In this document: in pieces, positions 47,718 to 56,608 of the stretch | Layout of the letters: each line of letters begins with the position of its first letter | Numbering within the stretch: position 1 is the first letter of the stretch | Assembly: GCF_024704385.1 (NCBI RefSeq) | Contig: NZ_JAJDFX010000002.1 | Span: 1,550,001-1,614,000, forward strand | Direction: 5' to 3' | Source of the DNA: Cellulomonas sp. P24 | GTDB lineage: Bacteria; Actinomycetota; Actinomycetes; Actinomycetales; Cellulomonadaceae | Length of the DNA: 64,000 nucleotides | Position numbers and translations under genes: made by a program | Notes under the pieces: model-generated | Told to the model about the DNA's origin: nothing | The model's database searches: none | The model's input: only the letters and a program-made list of their open reading frames with translations

Positions 47718-48866
47718 TCAGAGTGCGCAACCGACCAGGACCGGCTCCGGCACGAGCTCGACGCCGAACGCTGCGCGCACGCCATCGCGCACCGTGCGGG
47801 CGAGGGCGAGGACGTCCGCCGCGGTCGCAGTCCCCCGGTTCGTGATCGCGAGCGTGTGCGAGGTCGAGAGCGCAGCCGGTCCCGGCAGCCCGAACCCGCG
47901 GGTGAACCCGGCGTGCTCGATCAGCCACGCCGCACTCGTCTTCACCAGCTCAGGTCCGGACGGGTAGCGCGGCGCCGCCGCAGGAAGGCTCGCAGCCTGC
48001 TCACGATCAAGCACGGGGTTCGTGAAGAACGACCCCGCGCTCCAGGTGTCGTGGTCGGCAGGGTCGAGCACCATCCCCTTGGTGCGGCGCAGCGCGAGCA
48101 CCGCGGTGCGCACGTCGGCGAGCGGAGCACGGCCACCCACCGCCACCCCGAGGTGGTCCGCAAGCTGCGCGTACGCGATCGGCGCCGAGAGCGAACCCGA
48201 TCGGAGCTGGAACGTCACATCGAGGACGACGTGACGCGGGGTCGGTCCCCACCGTCGCTCCCCGTCCGGACCAGTCGCATACATCGACGCCTTGAGTACC
48301 GAGGTCCGGTACCCGAACCCGAGCTCGGCGAGCGGCATCGTGCGGTGCGCACGACGCTCCCGGTCCCAGACCCGGACGAGAGCGATCGTCTGGGAGACCT
48401 CCTGGCCGTACGCCCCGACGTTCTGCACCGGCGTCGCGCCCGTCGACCCCGGGACACCGGACAGCGCCTCGAGACCGACGAGCTCCTGGTCGACCGCATA
48501 GGCGACGACGTCGTCCCACCGGGTGCCCGCCGAGACGGTGAGCGTCGTCCCGGCGCAGGCCGACGCGTCCGGGACCCTGATCGTCGTCCGGACGTCTCGA
48601 ACCACCACGCCGGGAAAACCGGAGTCGGCGACCACCAGGTTCGAGCCTCCCCCGACGACGAGGAGCGGCTCACCGGCACGGTCGGCCTCGTCGACCGCCG
48701 CGACGAGCTCCTGCTCGGAGGTGGTCTCGACGTACCGTCCGACTGGGCCACCCACCCGCAACGAGGTCAGCTCCGCGAGCGCGACGGACGCTCCGTCGTC
48801 GGTTGCGGCGTGCCGGACGGACGCGGGCGACGCGGGCGGGAGCGGCTCAGGGATCTCGCAGGTCAC
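47718..48866 (-). CDS. murB: UDP-N-acetylenolpyruvoylglucosamine reductase
   Basis: Reduces UDP-GlcNAc-enolpyruvate to UDP-MurNAc in the cytosol. It has 382 aa: SLRVGGPVGRYVETTSEQEL, FAD loop LLVVGGGSNLVV, GVPGSTGATPVQNVGAYGQEV, FGYRTSVLK, and the active-site Ser in DTWSAGSFFTNPV. This is the type I form. GTG start. In many actinobacteria it directly follows hadAB; here two transporters and a regulator stand between. Confidence 0.96.
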   Translation of the reverse strand: MTCEIPEPLPPASPASVRHAATDDGASVALAELTSLRVGGPVGRYVETTSEQELVAAVDEADRAGEPLLVVGGGSNLVVADSGFPGVVVRDVRTTIRVPDASACAGTTLTVSAGTRWDDVVAYAVDQELVGLEALSGVPGSTGATPVQNVGAYGQEVSQTIALVRVWDRERRAHRTMPLAELGFGYRTSVLKASMYATGPDGERRWGPTPRHVVLDVTFQLRSGSLSAPIAYAQLADHLGVAVGGRAPLADVRTAVLALRRTKGMVLDPADHDTWSAGSFFTNPVLDREQAASLPAAAPRYPSGPELVKTSAAWLIEHAGFTRGFGLPGPAALSTSHTLAITNRGTATAADVLALARTVRDGVRAAFGVELVPEPVLVGCAL

Positions 48867-48875
48867 GCGACCAGG

Positions 48876-50192
48876 CTAACGAGCCTGCGCCGCCGCGGCG
48901 CCATCCGGGACCTCGGGAACGGCGGGGACCCGCAGCGGCGCCGCAGCCCGCATGACGGCGAGACCGGCCACGACCGGGATCACGATCAGCAGGAGCGCGT
49001 GCCGGTAGCCGACGTGATCGGCCACCAGACCGAGCAGCGGCGGCCCCGCAAGGAACGCGGAGTACCCGATCGTCGAGACGACGCTCACGCGCGCCGCAGC
49101 CCGGACCGGGTCGTCGCTCGCCGCGCTCATCCCGACCGGGAAGCCCAGCGCGGCACCGATCCCCCAGAACGCGACGCCCACCAGGGCGATCGGCAGGCTC
49201 GGGACCAGGCCGAAGACGAGCAGCCCGACCACGGCGAAGCCGGCCGCGAGCCGGAGCACCGGGATCCGGCCGTAGCGGTCGAGCAGCGCGGTCCCGAGCA
49301 GCCGCATCGCGGTCATGGCCGTCACGAACAGACCGAAGGCCAGTGCGCCTCCCGCATGCGTCGTGCCGAAGCCGTCGACGACGGACAGCGACACCCAGTC
49401 GTTCGCCGACCCCTCGGTGAGCGCCGCACCGAAGACGATCAGACCGATCATCAGGGTGCGCGGCTCGAGCCACCCGGCGAACGCTCCTGCTCGTGCCGGG
49501 GCCGCCTGCTGGGCCTCCGGGGCCTCCCGGCCGCCGGAACCCGCACCTGCGGCCGGTACCGCCGTCGGCACCCGGTGCCGGGGCGCGATCGGGAGGAACG
49601 ACCGCGCGGCCCAGGCCACCGCGAGCGTCGAGGCGACGATGACCACGGCGAGGTGGGCCAGCACGGACGCGTGGACGGCCGCCGCGACGGCACCGATGCC
49701 GGCACCGAGCATCGTCCCGACCGAGAAGCCGGCGTGGAACCGCGGCATGATCGACCGCCCGAGCCGCTGCTCGACCGCGACACCGGCCAGGTTCATCGCG
49801 GCGTCCCACACCCCCGCACCCATGCCGAACAGGACCAGTCCGACGACGACCACCGCGACGACGCCAGCTGCGGCGCCGAGCGCCGCCGTGAGGAGGCCGA
49901 CGGCGCACAGGACGGCGAACGTCACGACCGTGCGGCGTTCGCCGATGCGGTCGACCACCACCCCCGAGAGCGGGAGCGAGACGAGCGAGCCGATCGCACC
50001 GACGAAGAGCAGGAGACCGACCTGCCCGGGGTCGAGGCCCAGCGCATCCCGGACGGCCGGGAGGCGTGACGCCCAGCTCGCGAAGTCGACTCCGCTGAGC
50101 ATGAAGACGACGAACACCGCGACGCCGGCGCGCCGGACCGCGCGATCGTCCGGCCCGCCGCTGCGACCCTCGACCCACCTGCTGCTCAGCAC
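48876..50192 (-). CDS. MFS transporter (paralogue 1)
   Basis: 438 aa, about 12 transmembrane helices. Motif A-like DRIGERRTVV follows TM2 and DRYGRIPVLR follows TM8. FHAGFSVGTMLGAGIG and ALTEGSANDWVSLSVVDGF are shared with the neighbouring paralogue. A long Pro/Ala-rich loop separates the halves. GTG start overlapping the end of the upstream MFS gene by 7 nt. Substrate unknown; the LacI context suggests a sugar or related compound. Confidence 0.88.
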   Translation of the reverse strand: MLSSRWVEGRSGGPDDRAVRRAGVAVFVVFMLSGVDFASWASRLPAVRDALGLDPGQVGLLLFVGAIGSLVSLPLSGVVVDRIGERRTVVTFAVLCAVGLLTAALGAAAGVVAVVVVGLVLFGMGAGVWDAAMNLAGVAVEQRLGRSIMPRFHAGFSVGTMLGAGIGAVAAAVHASVLAHLAVVIVASTLAVAWAARSFLPIAPRHRVPTAVPAAGAGSGGREAPEAQQAAPARAGAFAGWLEPRTLMIGLIVFGAALTEGSANDWVSLSVVDGFGTTHAGGALAFGLFVTAMTAMRLLGTALLDRYGRIPVLRLAAGFAVVGLLVFGLVPSLPIALVGVAFWGIGAALGFPVGMSAASDDPVRAAARVSVVSTIGYSAFLAGPPLLGLVADHVGYRHALLLIVIPVVAGLAVMRAAAPLRVPAVPEVPDGAAAAQAR

Positions 50193-51610
50193 GCTGCCAC
50201 CTTCTCAGAGAGGACCGGACTGGGGCACGTCGATTCGAACGATGCCGGGCGCGCCGGCTGGACAGGGAGGGCGGTGCTCGCCCCCACCGTCGCGACGGGC
50301 GCACGTCGGTCCGGCTCTCGGGGGCGCGCGACGACGCGCGCCACGCTCACGCTCACCACCATCGCCACGGTGATGAGCAGCAACGCGTGCCTGGCGCCCA
50401 CGTACCCGGCGACGAGCCCGAGCAGGGGCGGTGCCGCCAGCGCGGCCACCGAGGCGAACGCCGAGACGACCGAGACCCGGCCCGCCGCGCGCACGGGGTC
50501 GTCGGACGCCGCGGCGATCCCGATCGGGACGGCGAGCGCGGCACCCAGCCCCCAGGCCACCACGCCGACGACGGCCACCTCCAGCCGTGGCGCGAGCCCG
50601 AAGACGAGGAGCCCGACGAACGACACCGCACCGGACGCCCGGAGCACGGTCACCCGCCCCCACCGGTCGATCAGCCGGGTCCCCAGGAGCCGCACCCCGG
50701 TCATCGACGCGACGAAGACGCCGAACACCGCCGCACCGACTGCCTCGGGGCGCTCGAACCCGTCGACGACCGCGAGGGACAGCCAGTCGCTCGCCGAGCC
50801 CTCGGTGAGCGCAGCCGACATGATGACCACGCCGATCAGCAGCGTCCGGCGCTCACGCCAGGCTCCGAGGGCCGACGGCACCCGCGGCACCGGGCCGTGG
50901 CCGGCGACGCGGCCGCCCGCGCCTCCGGTCGCGCCTCCGTTGGCCAGACCGCCTGTGCCCTCTGTCGCGAGAAGCGGTGCGACCGGCACCGCTCGCGGTT
51001 CCAGGACGGCCCCGCGGATCGACAGCAACCGCCACACCGTCCCGATCGCGGCCGTCGCCGTGAACTGCACGACCAGTGGCACCCCGAGGCGGGCTGCACC
51101 CGCACCCAGGAGCGATCCGGCGACGGCGCCGATCGAGAAGGCCGCGTGGAACTGCGGCAGCACGGTGCGCCGCATGCGGCGCTCGACCGCGGCGGTCTCG
51201 ACGTTGAGCGGGACGTTCCCGAGCGCGAACGACACCCCGTTGAGGAAGATGCCTGCCGCGAGCAGCTGCACGAGCCCGAGTGCCGCGCCGAGCCCGATCA
51301 GCGTGAACGCCAGGGCGAACCCGGCGGTGGAGAGCAGCAGGCCGACCCGGCCGCCGTACCGCGTCACGAGCACTCCGGAGAGCGAGATCGTCACGAGCGC
51401 TCCGAGCGACCCCGTCAGGAGAACGAGGCCCAGCTCGGCGGTGCTGAGCCCGAGCGCGTCGCGCACCGCGGGGATGCGTGCGAGCCAGCTCGACAGCATG
51501 AGCCCGTTGAGCCCGAAGAGGCCCAGGAGGAGCCATCGGGCCCGGCCGACCGCGGACGGATCGAGAGAACGGGGGGACGCGTCCGGGACCGGGACGCGGA
51601 GGATGTGCAC
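50186..51610 (-). CDS. MFS transporter (paralogue 2)
   Basis: 474 aa, about 12 transmembrane helices. It shares FHAAFSIGAVAGSLLGAGAA, ALTEGSASDWLSLAVVDGF and AAASDDPVRAAGRVSVVSAF with the downstream paralogue, so the pair arose by tandem duplication. The GTG at 51610 has GGAG 7 nt upstream. An upstream extension of 49 codons would run through the operator region and is rejected. It is transcribed divergently from the LacI-type regulator. Confidence 0.88.
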   Translation of the reverse strand: MHILRVPVPDASPRSLDPSAVGRARWLLLGLFGLNGLMLSSWLARIPAVRDALGLSTAELGLVLLTGSLGALVTISLSGVLVTRYGGRVGLLLSTAGFALAFTLIGLGAALGLVQLLAAGIFLNGVSFALGNVPLNVETAAVERRMRRTVLPQFHAAFSIGAVAGSLLGAGAARLGVPLVVQFTATAAIGTVWRLLSIRGAVLEPRAVPVAPLLATEGTGGLANGGATGGAGGRVAGHGPVPRVPSALGAWRERRTLLIGVVIMSAALTEGSASDWLSLAVVDGFERPEAVGAAVFGVFVASMTGVRLLGTRLIDRWGRVTVLRASGAVSFVGLLVFGLAPRLEVAVVGVVAWGLGAALAVPIGIAAASDDPVRAAGRVSVVSAFASVAALAAPPLLGLVAGYVGARHALLLITVAMVVSVSVARVVARPREPDRRAPVATVGASTALPVQPARPASFESTCPSPVLSEKVAAC

Positions 51611-51694
51611 GATGGCTCCAGCAGGGCTGACGTCGAGATCGGGTACCTCAGGGCAGGTCGGGACCGTCACCTCCGCGCGGCGTCCCACCGGTTC

Positions 51695-51710
51695 GTCGAA
51701 TCGATTCGAC
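51695..51710. promoter_or_regulatory. LacI-type operator O1
   Basis: GTCGAATCGATTCGAC, a perfect 16-bp palindrome in the divergent region between the MFS pair and the LacI gene. Its size and central CG fit LacI/GalR operators. Confidence 0.7.
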
Positions 51711-51729
51711 ACTTGATCGAGCACCAGGA

Positions 51730-51745
51730 GTCGAATCGATTTGAT
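51730..51745. promoter_or_regulatory. LacI-type operator O2
   Basis: GTCGAATCGATTTGAT, same sequence as O1 except two bases in the right arm. Centre-to-centre distance to O1 is 35 bp. Confidence 0.65.
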
Positions 51746-51862
51746 GAGCGGTTCCATGGTGACGGTACGCTGGCCCGCGAGTCAACTGCGCAGCGTCGAC
51801 CGGCCCCGAGCACGAGGGGAGCCGCGGAGGCGCCCGACCGTCAGGACCTGGAGGTGACCGGC

Positions 51863-52927
51863 GTGGCATCGAACCGCCCGACCCTTGCCGACGTCGCAGC
51901 GGCCGCCGGCGTCTCCGTGTCGACCGCCTCGCTCGCGTTCTCCGGCGCCGGCCCGATCGCCGCGGCGACGAAGGACCGGGTGCTGGCCGCCGCTGAGGCC
52001 CTCGACTACAGCGGCCCCAACCCGCTCGGTCGCCAGCTGCGCAGCGGCCGCTCCGGCATCGTCGGCGTCCTGATCGGCGACCAGCTCCGACGGTCGTTCC
52101 GCGACCCGGTGTCGATCCAGATGCTCGACGGCCTCGCGAGCACCCTCGGCCCCCTCGGCTTCGGCGTGCTCCTGATCCCCGGCGCCGCCGACCAGCCCCC
52201 CGAGCACCTGGATCCCCTCGTGGAGTCGGCGGTCATGGACGTCGCCGTGCTCATCTGCGGCGCCACCGCGGACGACGCGAACCTCGCGACCCTGCGTCGG
52301 CGCGGGATCCCGGTCATCTCGGTCGAGGGCGAGCCGCTCGAGGGCGTCGTCGAGGTCGGCATCGAGGACCGCCTCGGGGCCGCCGAGCTCGGCCGCCACG
52401 CGCTCGGCCTCGGGCACGAGCGCATCGCGATCGTGTCTCTCCCCTTCGACTGGCAGCGGTGCAGCGGCGTCGCGACGCCGGAGCGGCTCGCCCAGATCCG
52501 GTGGGAGATCCCGCGTCGCCGGCTCGCCGGGCTGACCGACGCAGGGATCGACCCCGTCGCGGTCTACGAGACACCGGCCTCCCTCGTCGAGCACGGGAAG
52601 GCGGCGGGCCATGCCCTGCTCTCCGGCCCCGACCGGCCGACCGCGATCATCGCGCACTCCGACCTGCTCGCCTCCGGCGTCGTCCTGGCGGCCCGGGAGC
52701 TCGGGCTCCGCGTCCCCGAGGACGTCTCGGTCGCCGGCTTCGACGGGCTCGACCTGCCGTGGCTCGCCCCCGACGTCCTCACGAGCATCAGCCAACCGCT
52801 GGCCGAGAAGGGCGCCGTGATCGGTCGGGCCGTGCAGGCCCTGATGTCGGGCGACACCCCCGACCCCGAGATGCTCGGCATGAGCCTGCGCATCGGCACC
52901 ACGACCGGACCGCCACCGATCCGCTGA
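51863..52927 (+). CDS. LacI-family transcriptional regulator
   Basis: 354 aa: HTH PTLADVAAAAGVSVSTASLA (about 8-27), hinge helix NPLGRQLRSGRSGIVGVLIG, and a periplasmic-binding-protein-like effector domain with AIIAHSDLLASGVVLAAREL and VAGFDGLDLPWLAPDVLTSI. The GTG at 51863 has GGAGG 8 nt upstream; the very long open frame before it is a shadow of the MFS gene. It probably represses the divergent MFS pair and itself through O1 and O2. Confidence 0.92.
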   Translation: MASNRPTLADVAAAAGVSVSTASLAFSGAGPIAAATKDRVLAAAEALDYSGPNPLGRQLRSGRSGIVGVLIGDQLRRSFRDPVSIQMLDGLASTLGPLGFGVLLIPGAADQPPEHLDPLVESAVMDVAVLICGATADDANLATLRRRGIPVISVEGEPLEGVVEVGIEDRLGAAELGRHALGLGHERIAIVSLPFDWQRCSGVATPERLAQIRWEIPRRRLAGLTDAGIDPVAVYETPASLVEHGKAAGHALLSGPDRPTAIIAHSDLLASGVVLAARELGLRVPEDVSVAGFDGLDLPWLAPDVLTSISQPLAEKGAVIGRAVQALMSGDTPDPEMLGMSLRIGTTTGPPPIR

Positions 52928-53024
52928 GACGCCCTGCGGCCCCGGGCCCACGCGCGACCCCAGGCGCATGCACAGCCCCGCGGCACACGCACGCGCCGCC
53001 GGGCCCCGGACGACCGGCCGTCGA

Positions 53025-53456
53025 TCAGGAGAGCCGGACGACCGCCTGGGTCTTCGCCAGCACGCGCGCGCCGTCGAACGTCACGGTCAGGTCGACCCGG
53101 ACGGTCCCGGCCACCGCGTCCACCGCACCGACCACCCCGGTCACCTCGACGACGGCGACCCCCGGGTCGGGGACCGCGACCGGGCGCGAGAACCGCGTCT
53201 GGTAGTCGACGACCGCACCCGGGTCGCCGGCCCAGTCCTCGACCAGGCCGATCGCCGCACCCATCGTGAACATCCCGTGCGCGATCACCCCGGGCAGCCC
53301 GACCTCCCGCGCGACGCGGTCGTTCCAGTGGATCGGGTTGAGGTCACCGCTCGCCCCTGCGTACCGCACGAGGCGCGCACGGTCGACCTCGACGCGCCGC
53401 ACACCCACCGGGTCGCCCACGGACGTGCTCGCGAGCCGGGGCCCGATGCCGCTCAT
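53025..53456 (-). CDS. hadB: MaoC-like hot-dog dehydratase, HadB-type subunit
   Basis: Catalytic half of a (3R)-hydroxyacyl-ACP/CoA dehydratase. It has 143 aa with the hydratase-2 signature SGDLNPIHWNDRVAREVGLP carrying the catalytic Asp and His, followed by GVIAHGMFTMG. ATG start overlaps the hadA stop by 4 nt. Known for mycolic-acid FAS-II in mycobacteria; in a mycolate-free relative the substrate is not established. Confidence 0.85.
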   Translation of the reverse strand: MSGIGPRLASTSVGDPVGVRRVEVDRARLVRYAGASGDLNPIHWNDRVAREVGLPGVIAHGMFTMGAAIGLVEDWAGDPGAVVDYQTRFSRPVAVPDPGVAVVEVTGVVGAVDAVAGTVRVDLTVTFDGARVLAKTQAVVRLS

Positions 53457-53914
53457 GCGCCGACCTCCACGTCCGCGCCCCGCACCGCGAGCGTCGAGAC
53501 GACGGTCGAGACGGGGCTGCCGTCCTCGGTGGCGATCTCCGCGCGCGTCGTGATCATCGACAACCCCGCGCGCTCGGTGATCGAGTCGACGTGCAGCACG
53601 GTGACGAGCCGGTCGCCCGCGTGGATCGGCCGATGGTGGGTGAACCGCTCGTCCGCGTGGACCACCCGGCTGAAGTCGATGCCGGAGTCCGGGTCGGCGA
53701 CGTACTGCTGCTCGGCCCGCTGGGCGACGACGACGGCGAACGTCGCCGGCGCGACGACATCGGGATGCCCTGCTGCACGCGCGGCCTCGACGTCGTGATG
53801 CGTCGGATGGCTCGCGCCGACCGCGTCGGCGAACTCCCGGAGCTTCTCGCGACCGACCTCGTACACCGGGCTCGGCGGGTACTCACGGCCCGTGTAGACG
53901 TGGTTCACCGGCAC
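53453..53914 (-). CDS. hadA: FAS1-type dehydratase, HadA-type subunit
   Basis: Non-catalytic, substrate-binding hot-dog partner of HadB. It has 153 aa: YPPSPVYEVGREKLREFADA, VVAPATFAVVVAQRAEQQYV, VVHADERFTHHRPIHAGDRL. It lacks the catalytic Asp/His pair of HadB. GTG start; upstream lies tRNA-Met without the rpmG gene often found here. Confidence 0.83.
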   Translation of the reverse strand: MPVNHVYTGREYPPSPVYEVGREKLREFADAVGASHPTHHDVEAARAAGHPDVVAPATFAVVVAQRAEQQYVADPDSGIDFSRVVHADERFTHHRPIHAGDRLVTVLHVDSITERAGLSMITTRAEIATEDGSPVSTVVSTLAVRGADVEVGA

Positions 53915-54011
53915 CGGCGTCGTCTCCCTCGAGGATCCGGCCCTGGACCGGACGCCCTCCGTCAGGGGTCGTCGACCACGTCGTGCCGACGACCACGCGT
54001 GCTGCCTGCAG

Positions 54012-54085
54012 TAGCGGGGGCGGGACTCGAACCCGCGACACCACGATTATGAGCCGTGTGCTCTAACCACCTGAGCTACCCCGCC
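54012..54085 (-). tRNA. tRNA-Met (anticodon CAU), elongator
   Basis: 74 nt. Anticodon loop CTCATAA. The anticodon stem CACGG/TCGTG lacks the three G-C pairs of initiator tRNA. G1 pairs with U72. CCA not encoded. Confidence 0.94.
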
Positions 54086-54134
54086 ATGCCGAGGACCCGG
54101 CCGACGCAGACGCGTCGACCCAGATCCTCCACAG

Positions 54135-54207
54135 AGCCCCGAAAGGGAATCGAACCCTTGACCTTCTCCTTACCATGGAGACGCTCTGCCGACTGAGCTA
54201 TCGGGGC
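54135..54207 (-). tRNA. tRNA-Thr (anticodon GGU)
   Basis: 73 nt. Acceptor stem GCCCCGA/TCGGGGC, anticodon loop ATGGTAA in stem TCTCC/GGAGA, T loop GTTCGATTC. CCA not encoded. It lies 49 nt before tRNA-Met, in the same orientation. Confidence 0.95.
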
Positions 54208-54322
54208 AGCGCGTGCAAGATTACACGTCGCGGGCCGGGCCGCGAAATCGTTCCGACGCCGTCTCGCGCACGCCCTCGAGCCACGGCCGCGACCCCGTAC
54301 GCACGGCCCGGCGGGTACGAGA

Positions 54323-54351
54323 ACGGGGCGCCCTCGTCGAGGACGCCCCGT
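54323..54351 (-). terminator. terminator hairpin after tRNA-Tyr
   Basis: ACGGGGCG pairs with CGCCCCGT, with inner CCTC/GAGG. It begins 2 nt after the encoded CCA of tRNA-Tyr, on the minus strand. Confidence 0.65.
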
Positions 54352-54353
54352 GC

Positions 54354-54438
54354 TGGTGGCAGGTGAGGGATTCGAACCCCCGTAGGCGTTGCCAGCTGAT
54401 TTACAGTCAGCCCCCTTTGGCCACTCGGGTAACCTGCC
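54354..54438 (-). tRNA. tRNA-Tyr (anticodon GUA)
   Basis: 85 nt including an encoded CCA. Acceptor stem GGCAGGT/ACCTGCC, anticodon loop CTGTAAA, and a long variable arm (type II). Unlike the other tRNAs of the window, CCA is encoded. Confidence 0.95.
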
Positions 54439-54529
54439 GCTACTCGTGAGGGCACAGCCCTGCGGAGCCACGCCAGAATACAGACCAGAGCACCCAGGAC
54501 GAAATCACCCCGACGAGCAGGAGCGGACC

Positions 54530-54913
54530 ATGATCATCGTGACCACCAACGACATCCCCGGGTACGAGGTGACGGCGGTGATGGGTGAGGTCATGGGCGT
54601 CACGGTGCGCAGCCGCAACATCGGTGCCCAGTTCACCGCAGGCCTGCGATCCCTCGCCGGAGGCGAGCTGCCCGAGATGACGCGTAACCTGCTGGAGTCT
54701 CGTGGGGAGGTCATGAACAGGCTCATCGCCGAGGCCGAGGCGCGTGGCGCCAACGCGCTCCTCGCCACCCGGTTCGACGCCAGCTCGATGGGCGACACCT
54801 GGACGGAGATCTGCGCGTACGGCACCGCCGTCCAGGTCCAGCCGATCCCGGACGGGCGCCCGGGGGCCACCCCGCAGTCCGTCGCGCACGCACGGCAGCT
54901 GGGCCTCTCCTGA
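54530..54913 (+). CDS. YbjQ/UPF0145 family protein
   Basis: 127 aa. Signature of the heavy-metal-binding-like UPF0145 family: [74 protein letters not shown]. Members form pentameric rings; function is not established. AGGAG 6 nt before the ATG fixes the start; the open frame upstream covers tRNA-Tyr and is not coding. Confidence 0.87.
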   Translation: MIIVTTNDIPGYEVTAVMGEVMGVTVRSRNIGAQFTAGLRSLAGGELPEMTRNLLESRGEVMNRLIAEAEARGANALLATRFDASSMGDTWTEICAYGTAVQVQPIPDGRPGATPQSVAHARQLGLS

Positions 54914-54972
54914 GAGTCCGGCCCCGCCGGGTCCGCGCGGCGGTCCGGCACGGCGGCACACCTCACGGCACG

Positions 54973-55043
54973 GCACCACCGCAGGGCTGAGCACCACCGC
55001 AGGACCACGCACCACTGCAGGACCACGCACCACTGCACGGCAT
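54973..55043. repeat. four tandem 18-bp repeats upstream of yajQ
   Basis: Units GCACCACCGCAGGGCTGA, GCACCACCGCAGGACCAC, GCACCACTGCAGGACCAC and a partial GCACCACTGCACGGCAT follow without gaps. They lie in the yajQ 5' region between the YbjQ gene and its Shine-Dalgarno. Confidence 0.75.
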
Positions 55044-55064
55044 CGACGCGAAGGAGAACCACCC

Positions 55065-55562
55065 ATGGCAAGCGAGTCGTCGTTCGACATCGTCAGCAAG
55101 GTCGACCGGCAGGAGGTCGACAACGCGCTCAACCAGGCCGCCAAGGAGATCATCCAGCGGTACGACTTCAAGAACGTCGGTGCCTCGATCGCCTGGAGCG
55201 GCGAGAAGATCGTCATGGTCGCCAACTCCGAGGAGCGGGTGAAGGCGATCCTCGACGTCTTCCAGACCAAGCTCATCAAGCGGGGGATCTCGCTCAAGTC
55301 CTTCGACACGGGCGACGGCGAACCCCACGCGTCGGGCAAGGAGTACCGCCTCGAGGGCACGATCGTCGAGGGCCTCAGCAGCGAGAACGCGAAGAAGATC
55401 GGCAAGATCATCCGCGACGAGGGCCCGAAGGGCGTCAAGTCCCAGATCACCGGGGACGAGCTCCGCGTCTCGGCGAAGTCGCGCGACGACCTCCAGGAGG
55501 TCATCGCGCTGCTCAAGGCCGCCGACCTGGACGTCGCCCTGCAGTTCACGAACTACCGCTGA
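55065..55562 (+). CDS. YajQ-family nucleotide-binding protein
   Basis: 165 aa, full length: [77 protein letters not shown]. The family binds nucleotides, and in Xanthomonas cyclic di-GMP; role here unknown. The AAGGAG 8 nt before the ATG fixes the start. The gene is followed by a hairpin. Confidence 0.93.
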   Translation: MASESSFDIVSKVDRQEVDNALNQAAKEIIQRYDFKNVGASIAWSGEKIVMVANSEERVKAILDVFQTKLIKRGISLKSFDTGDGEPHASGKEYRLEGTIVEGLSSENAKKIGKIIRDEGPKGVKSQITGDELRVSAKSRDDLQEVIALLKAADLDVALQFTNYR

Positions 55563-55577
55563 GCTCGACCGCGACTG

Positions 55578-55601
55578 GGCCGGGGCGCAGCCGCCCCGGC
55601 C
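55578..55601. terminator. bidirectional terminator hairpin
   Basis: 10-bp stem GGCCGGGGCG/CGCCCCGGCC, loop CAGC, between the convergent yajQ-like and htpX genes. Confidence 0.75.
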
Positions 55602-55622
55602 TGCGCCGTCCGGACGAGACGG

Positions 55623-56495
55623 TCAGGCGAGCGGGCGCCCGGCCATCGACTCGAGCCGCGAGATCCGCTGCGCCATCGGCGGGTGCGTCTGGAACAGCAT
55701 CGCCATGCCCGCGCCTCGGAACGGGTTCGCGATCATCAGGTGCGAGACGTCCACGAGGCGCTGGTCCTGCGGCAGCGGCGCGCGCTTCACGCCGTACTCG
55801 AGCTTGCGCAACGCCGACGCGAGGGCGAGCGGGTCGCCGGTCAGCTTCGCCCCGTCCTCGTCGGCGTCGTACTCGCGCGTGCGGCTGATCGCCATCTGGA
55901 TGACCATCGCGGCGACCGGTGCGAGCAGCGCGAAACCGATCGCGGCGATCGGGTTCGCGTTCCGGTCGCGACTCCCACCCCCGCCGAAGAACATCAGGAA
56001 CTGTGCCAGCGACGTGATGAGACCGGCCACCGCAGCAGCGACCGAGGACGTGAGGATGTCGCGGTTGTACACGTGCATCAGCTCGTGCCCGAGCACGCCG
56101 CGCAGCTCTCGCTCGTCGAGGAGCTGCAGGATCCCCTCGGTGCAGCAGACGGCGGCGTTCCGCGGGTTGCGGCCCGTCGCGAAGGCGTTGGGCGCCGCGG
56201 TGGGCGAGACGTACAGGCGGGGCATCGGCTGACGAGCGGACGTCGACAGCTCGCGCACGATCCGGTACATCGCCGGGTACTCGATCTCGCTGACCGGCCG
56301 CGCCTGCATGGCCCGGATCGCGATCTTGTCCGAGTTCCAGTAGCCGTACGCCGTCGACACGAGGCCGAAGCCGACGAACAGCAGCAGCATCGTCGAGCTG
56401 CCGCGCCCGAAGATCGCCCAGACGCCCAGGAGCACGGCCCAGAGCACCCCGAACAGGGCTGCGGTCTTCAGACCGTTGAAGTGCTGGTGACCCAT
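55623..56495 (-). CDS. htpX: membrane zinc metalloprotease HtpX
   Basis: Inner-membrane quality-control protease (M48). It has 290 aa: two N-terminal membrane helices (about 10-29 and 33-52), zinc motif HELMH (137-141), two more helices (about 155-172 and 185-205), and third zinc ligand region [12 protein letters not shown]. Start at ATG 56495 by homology ([12 protein letters not shown]), with GGAGGAG 12 nt upstream; 34 extra open codons are discarded. Confidence 0.95.
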   Translation of the reverse strand: MGHQHFNGLKTAALFGVLWAVLLGVWAIFGRGSSTMLLLFVGFGLVSTAYGYWNSDKIAIRAMQARPVSEIEYPAMYRIVRELSTSARQPMPRLYVSPTAAPNAFATGRNPRNAAVCCTEGILQLLDERELRGVLGHELMHVYNRDILTSSVAAAVAGLITSLAQFLMFFGGGGSRDRNANPIAAIGFALLAPVAAMVIQMAISRTREYDADEDGAKLTGDPLALASALRKLEYGVKRAPLPQDQRLVDVSHLMIANPFRGAGMAMLFQTHPPMAQRISRLESMAGRPLA

Positions 56496-56608
56496 CGCGT
56501 GCTCTCTCTCCTCCTGCCCGCGGTGCTCACCGGTGGTGAGCTCGACGCTGCGGGCCCTCTCCTGCTCAACGCCCGCCCGTCCGGGCCGGTTCCCCACCGG
56601 CCGACGGA

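Noticed and set aside
50387-51862. N-terminal 490 codons of an open frame that runs into the LacI gene
   Set aside because: They lie antisense to the second MFS gene. The LacI domain starts with its own GGAGG and GTG at 51863.
48876-54011. Genomic island or prophage remnant
   Set aside because: No integrase, transposase, terminal repeats or shift in codon use. The flanking tRNAs are intact and no duplicated tRNA end was seen.
54973-55043. CRISPR array
   Set aside because: The 18-bp units are contiguous, without spacers, and no cas gene is near.
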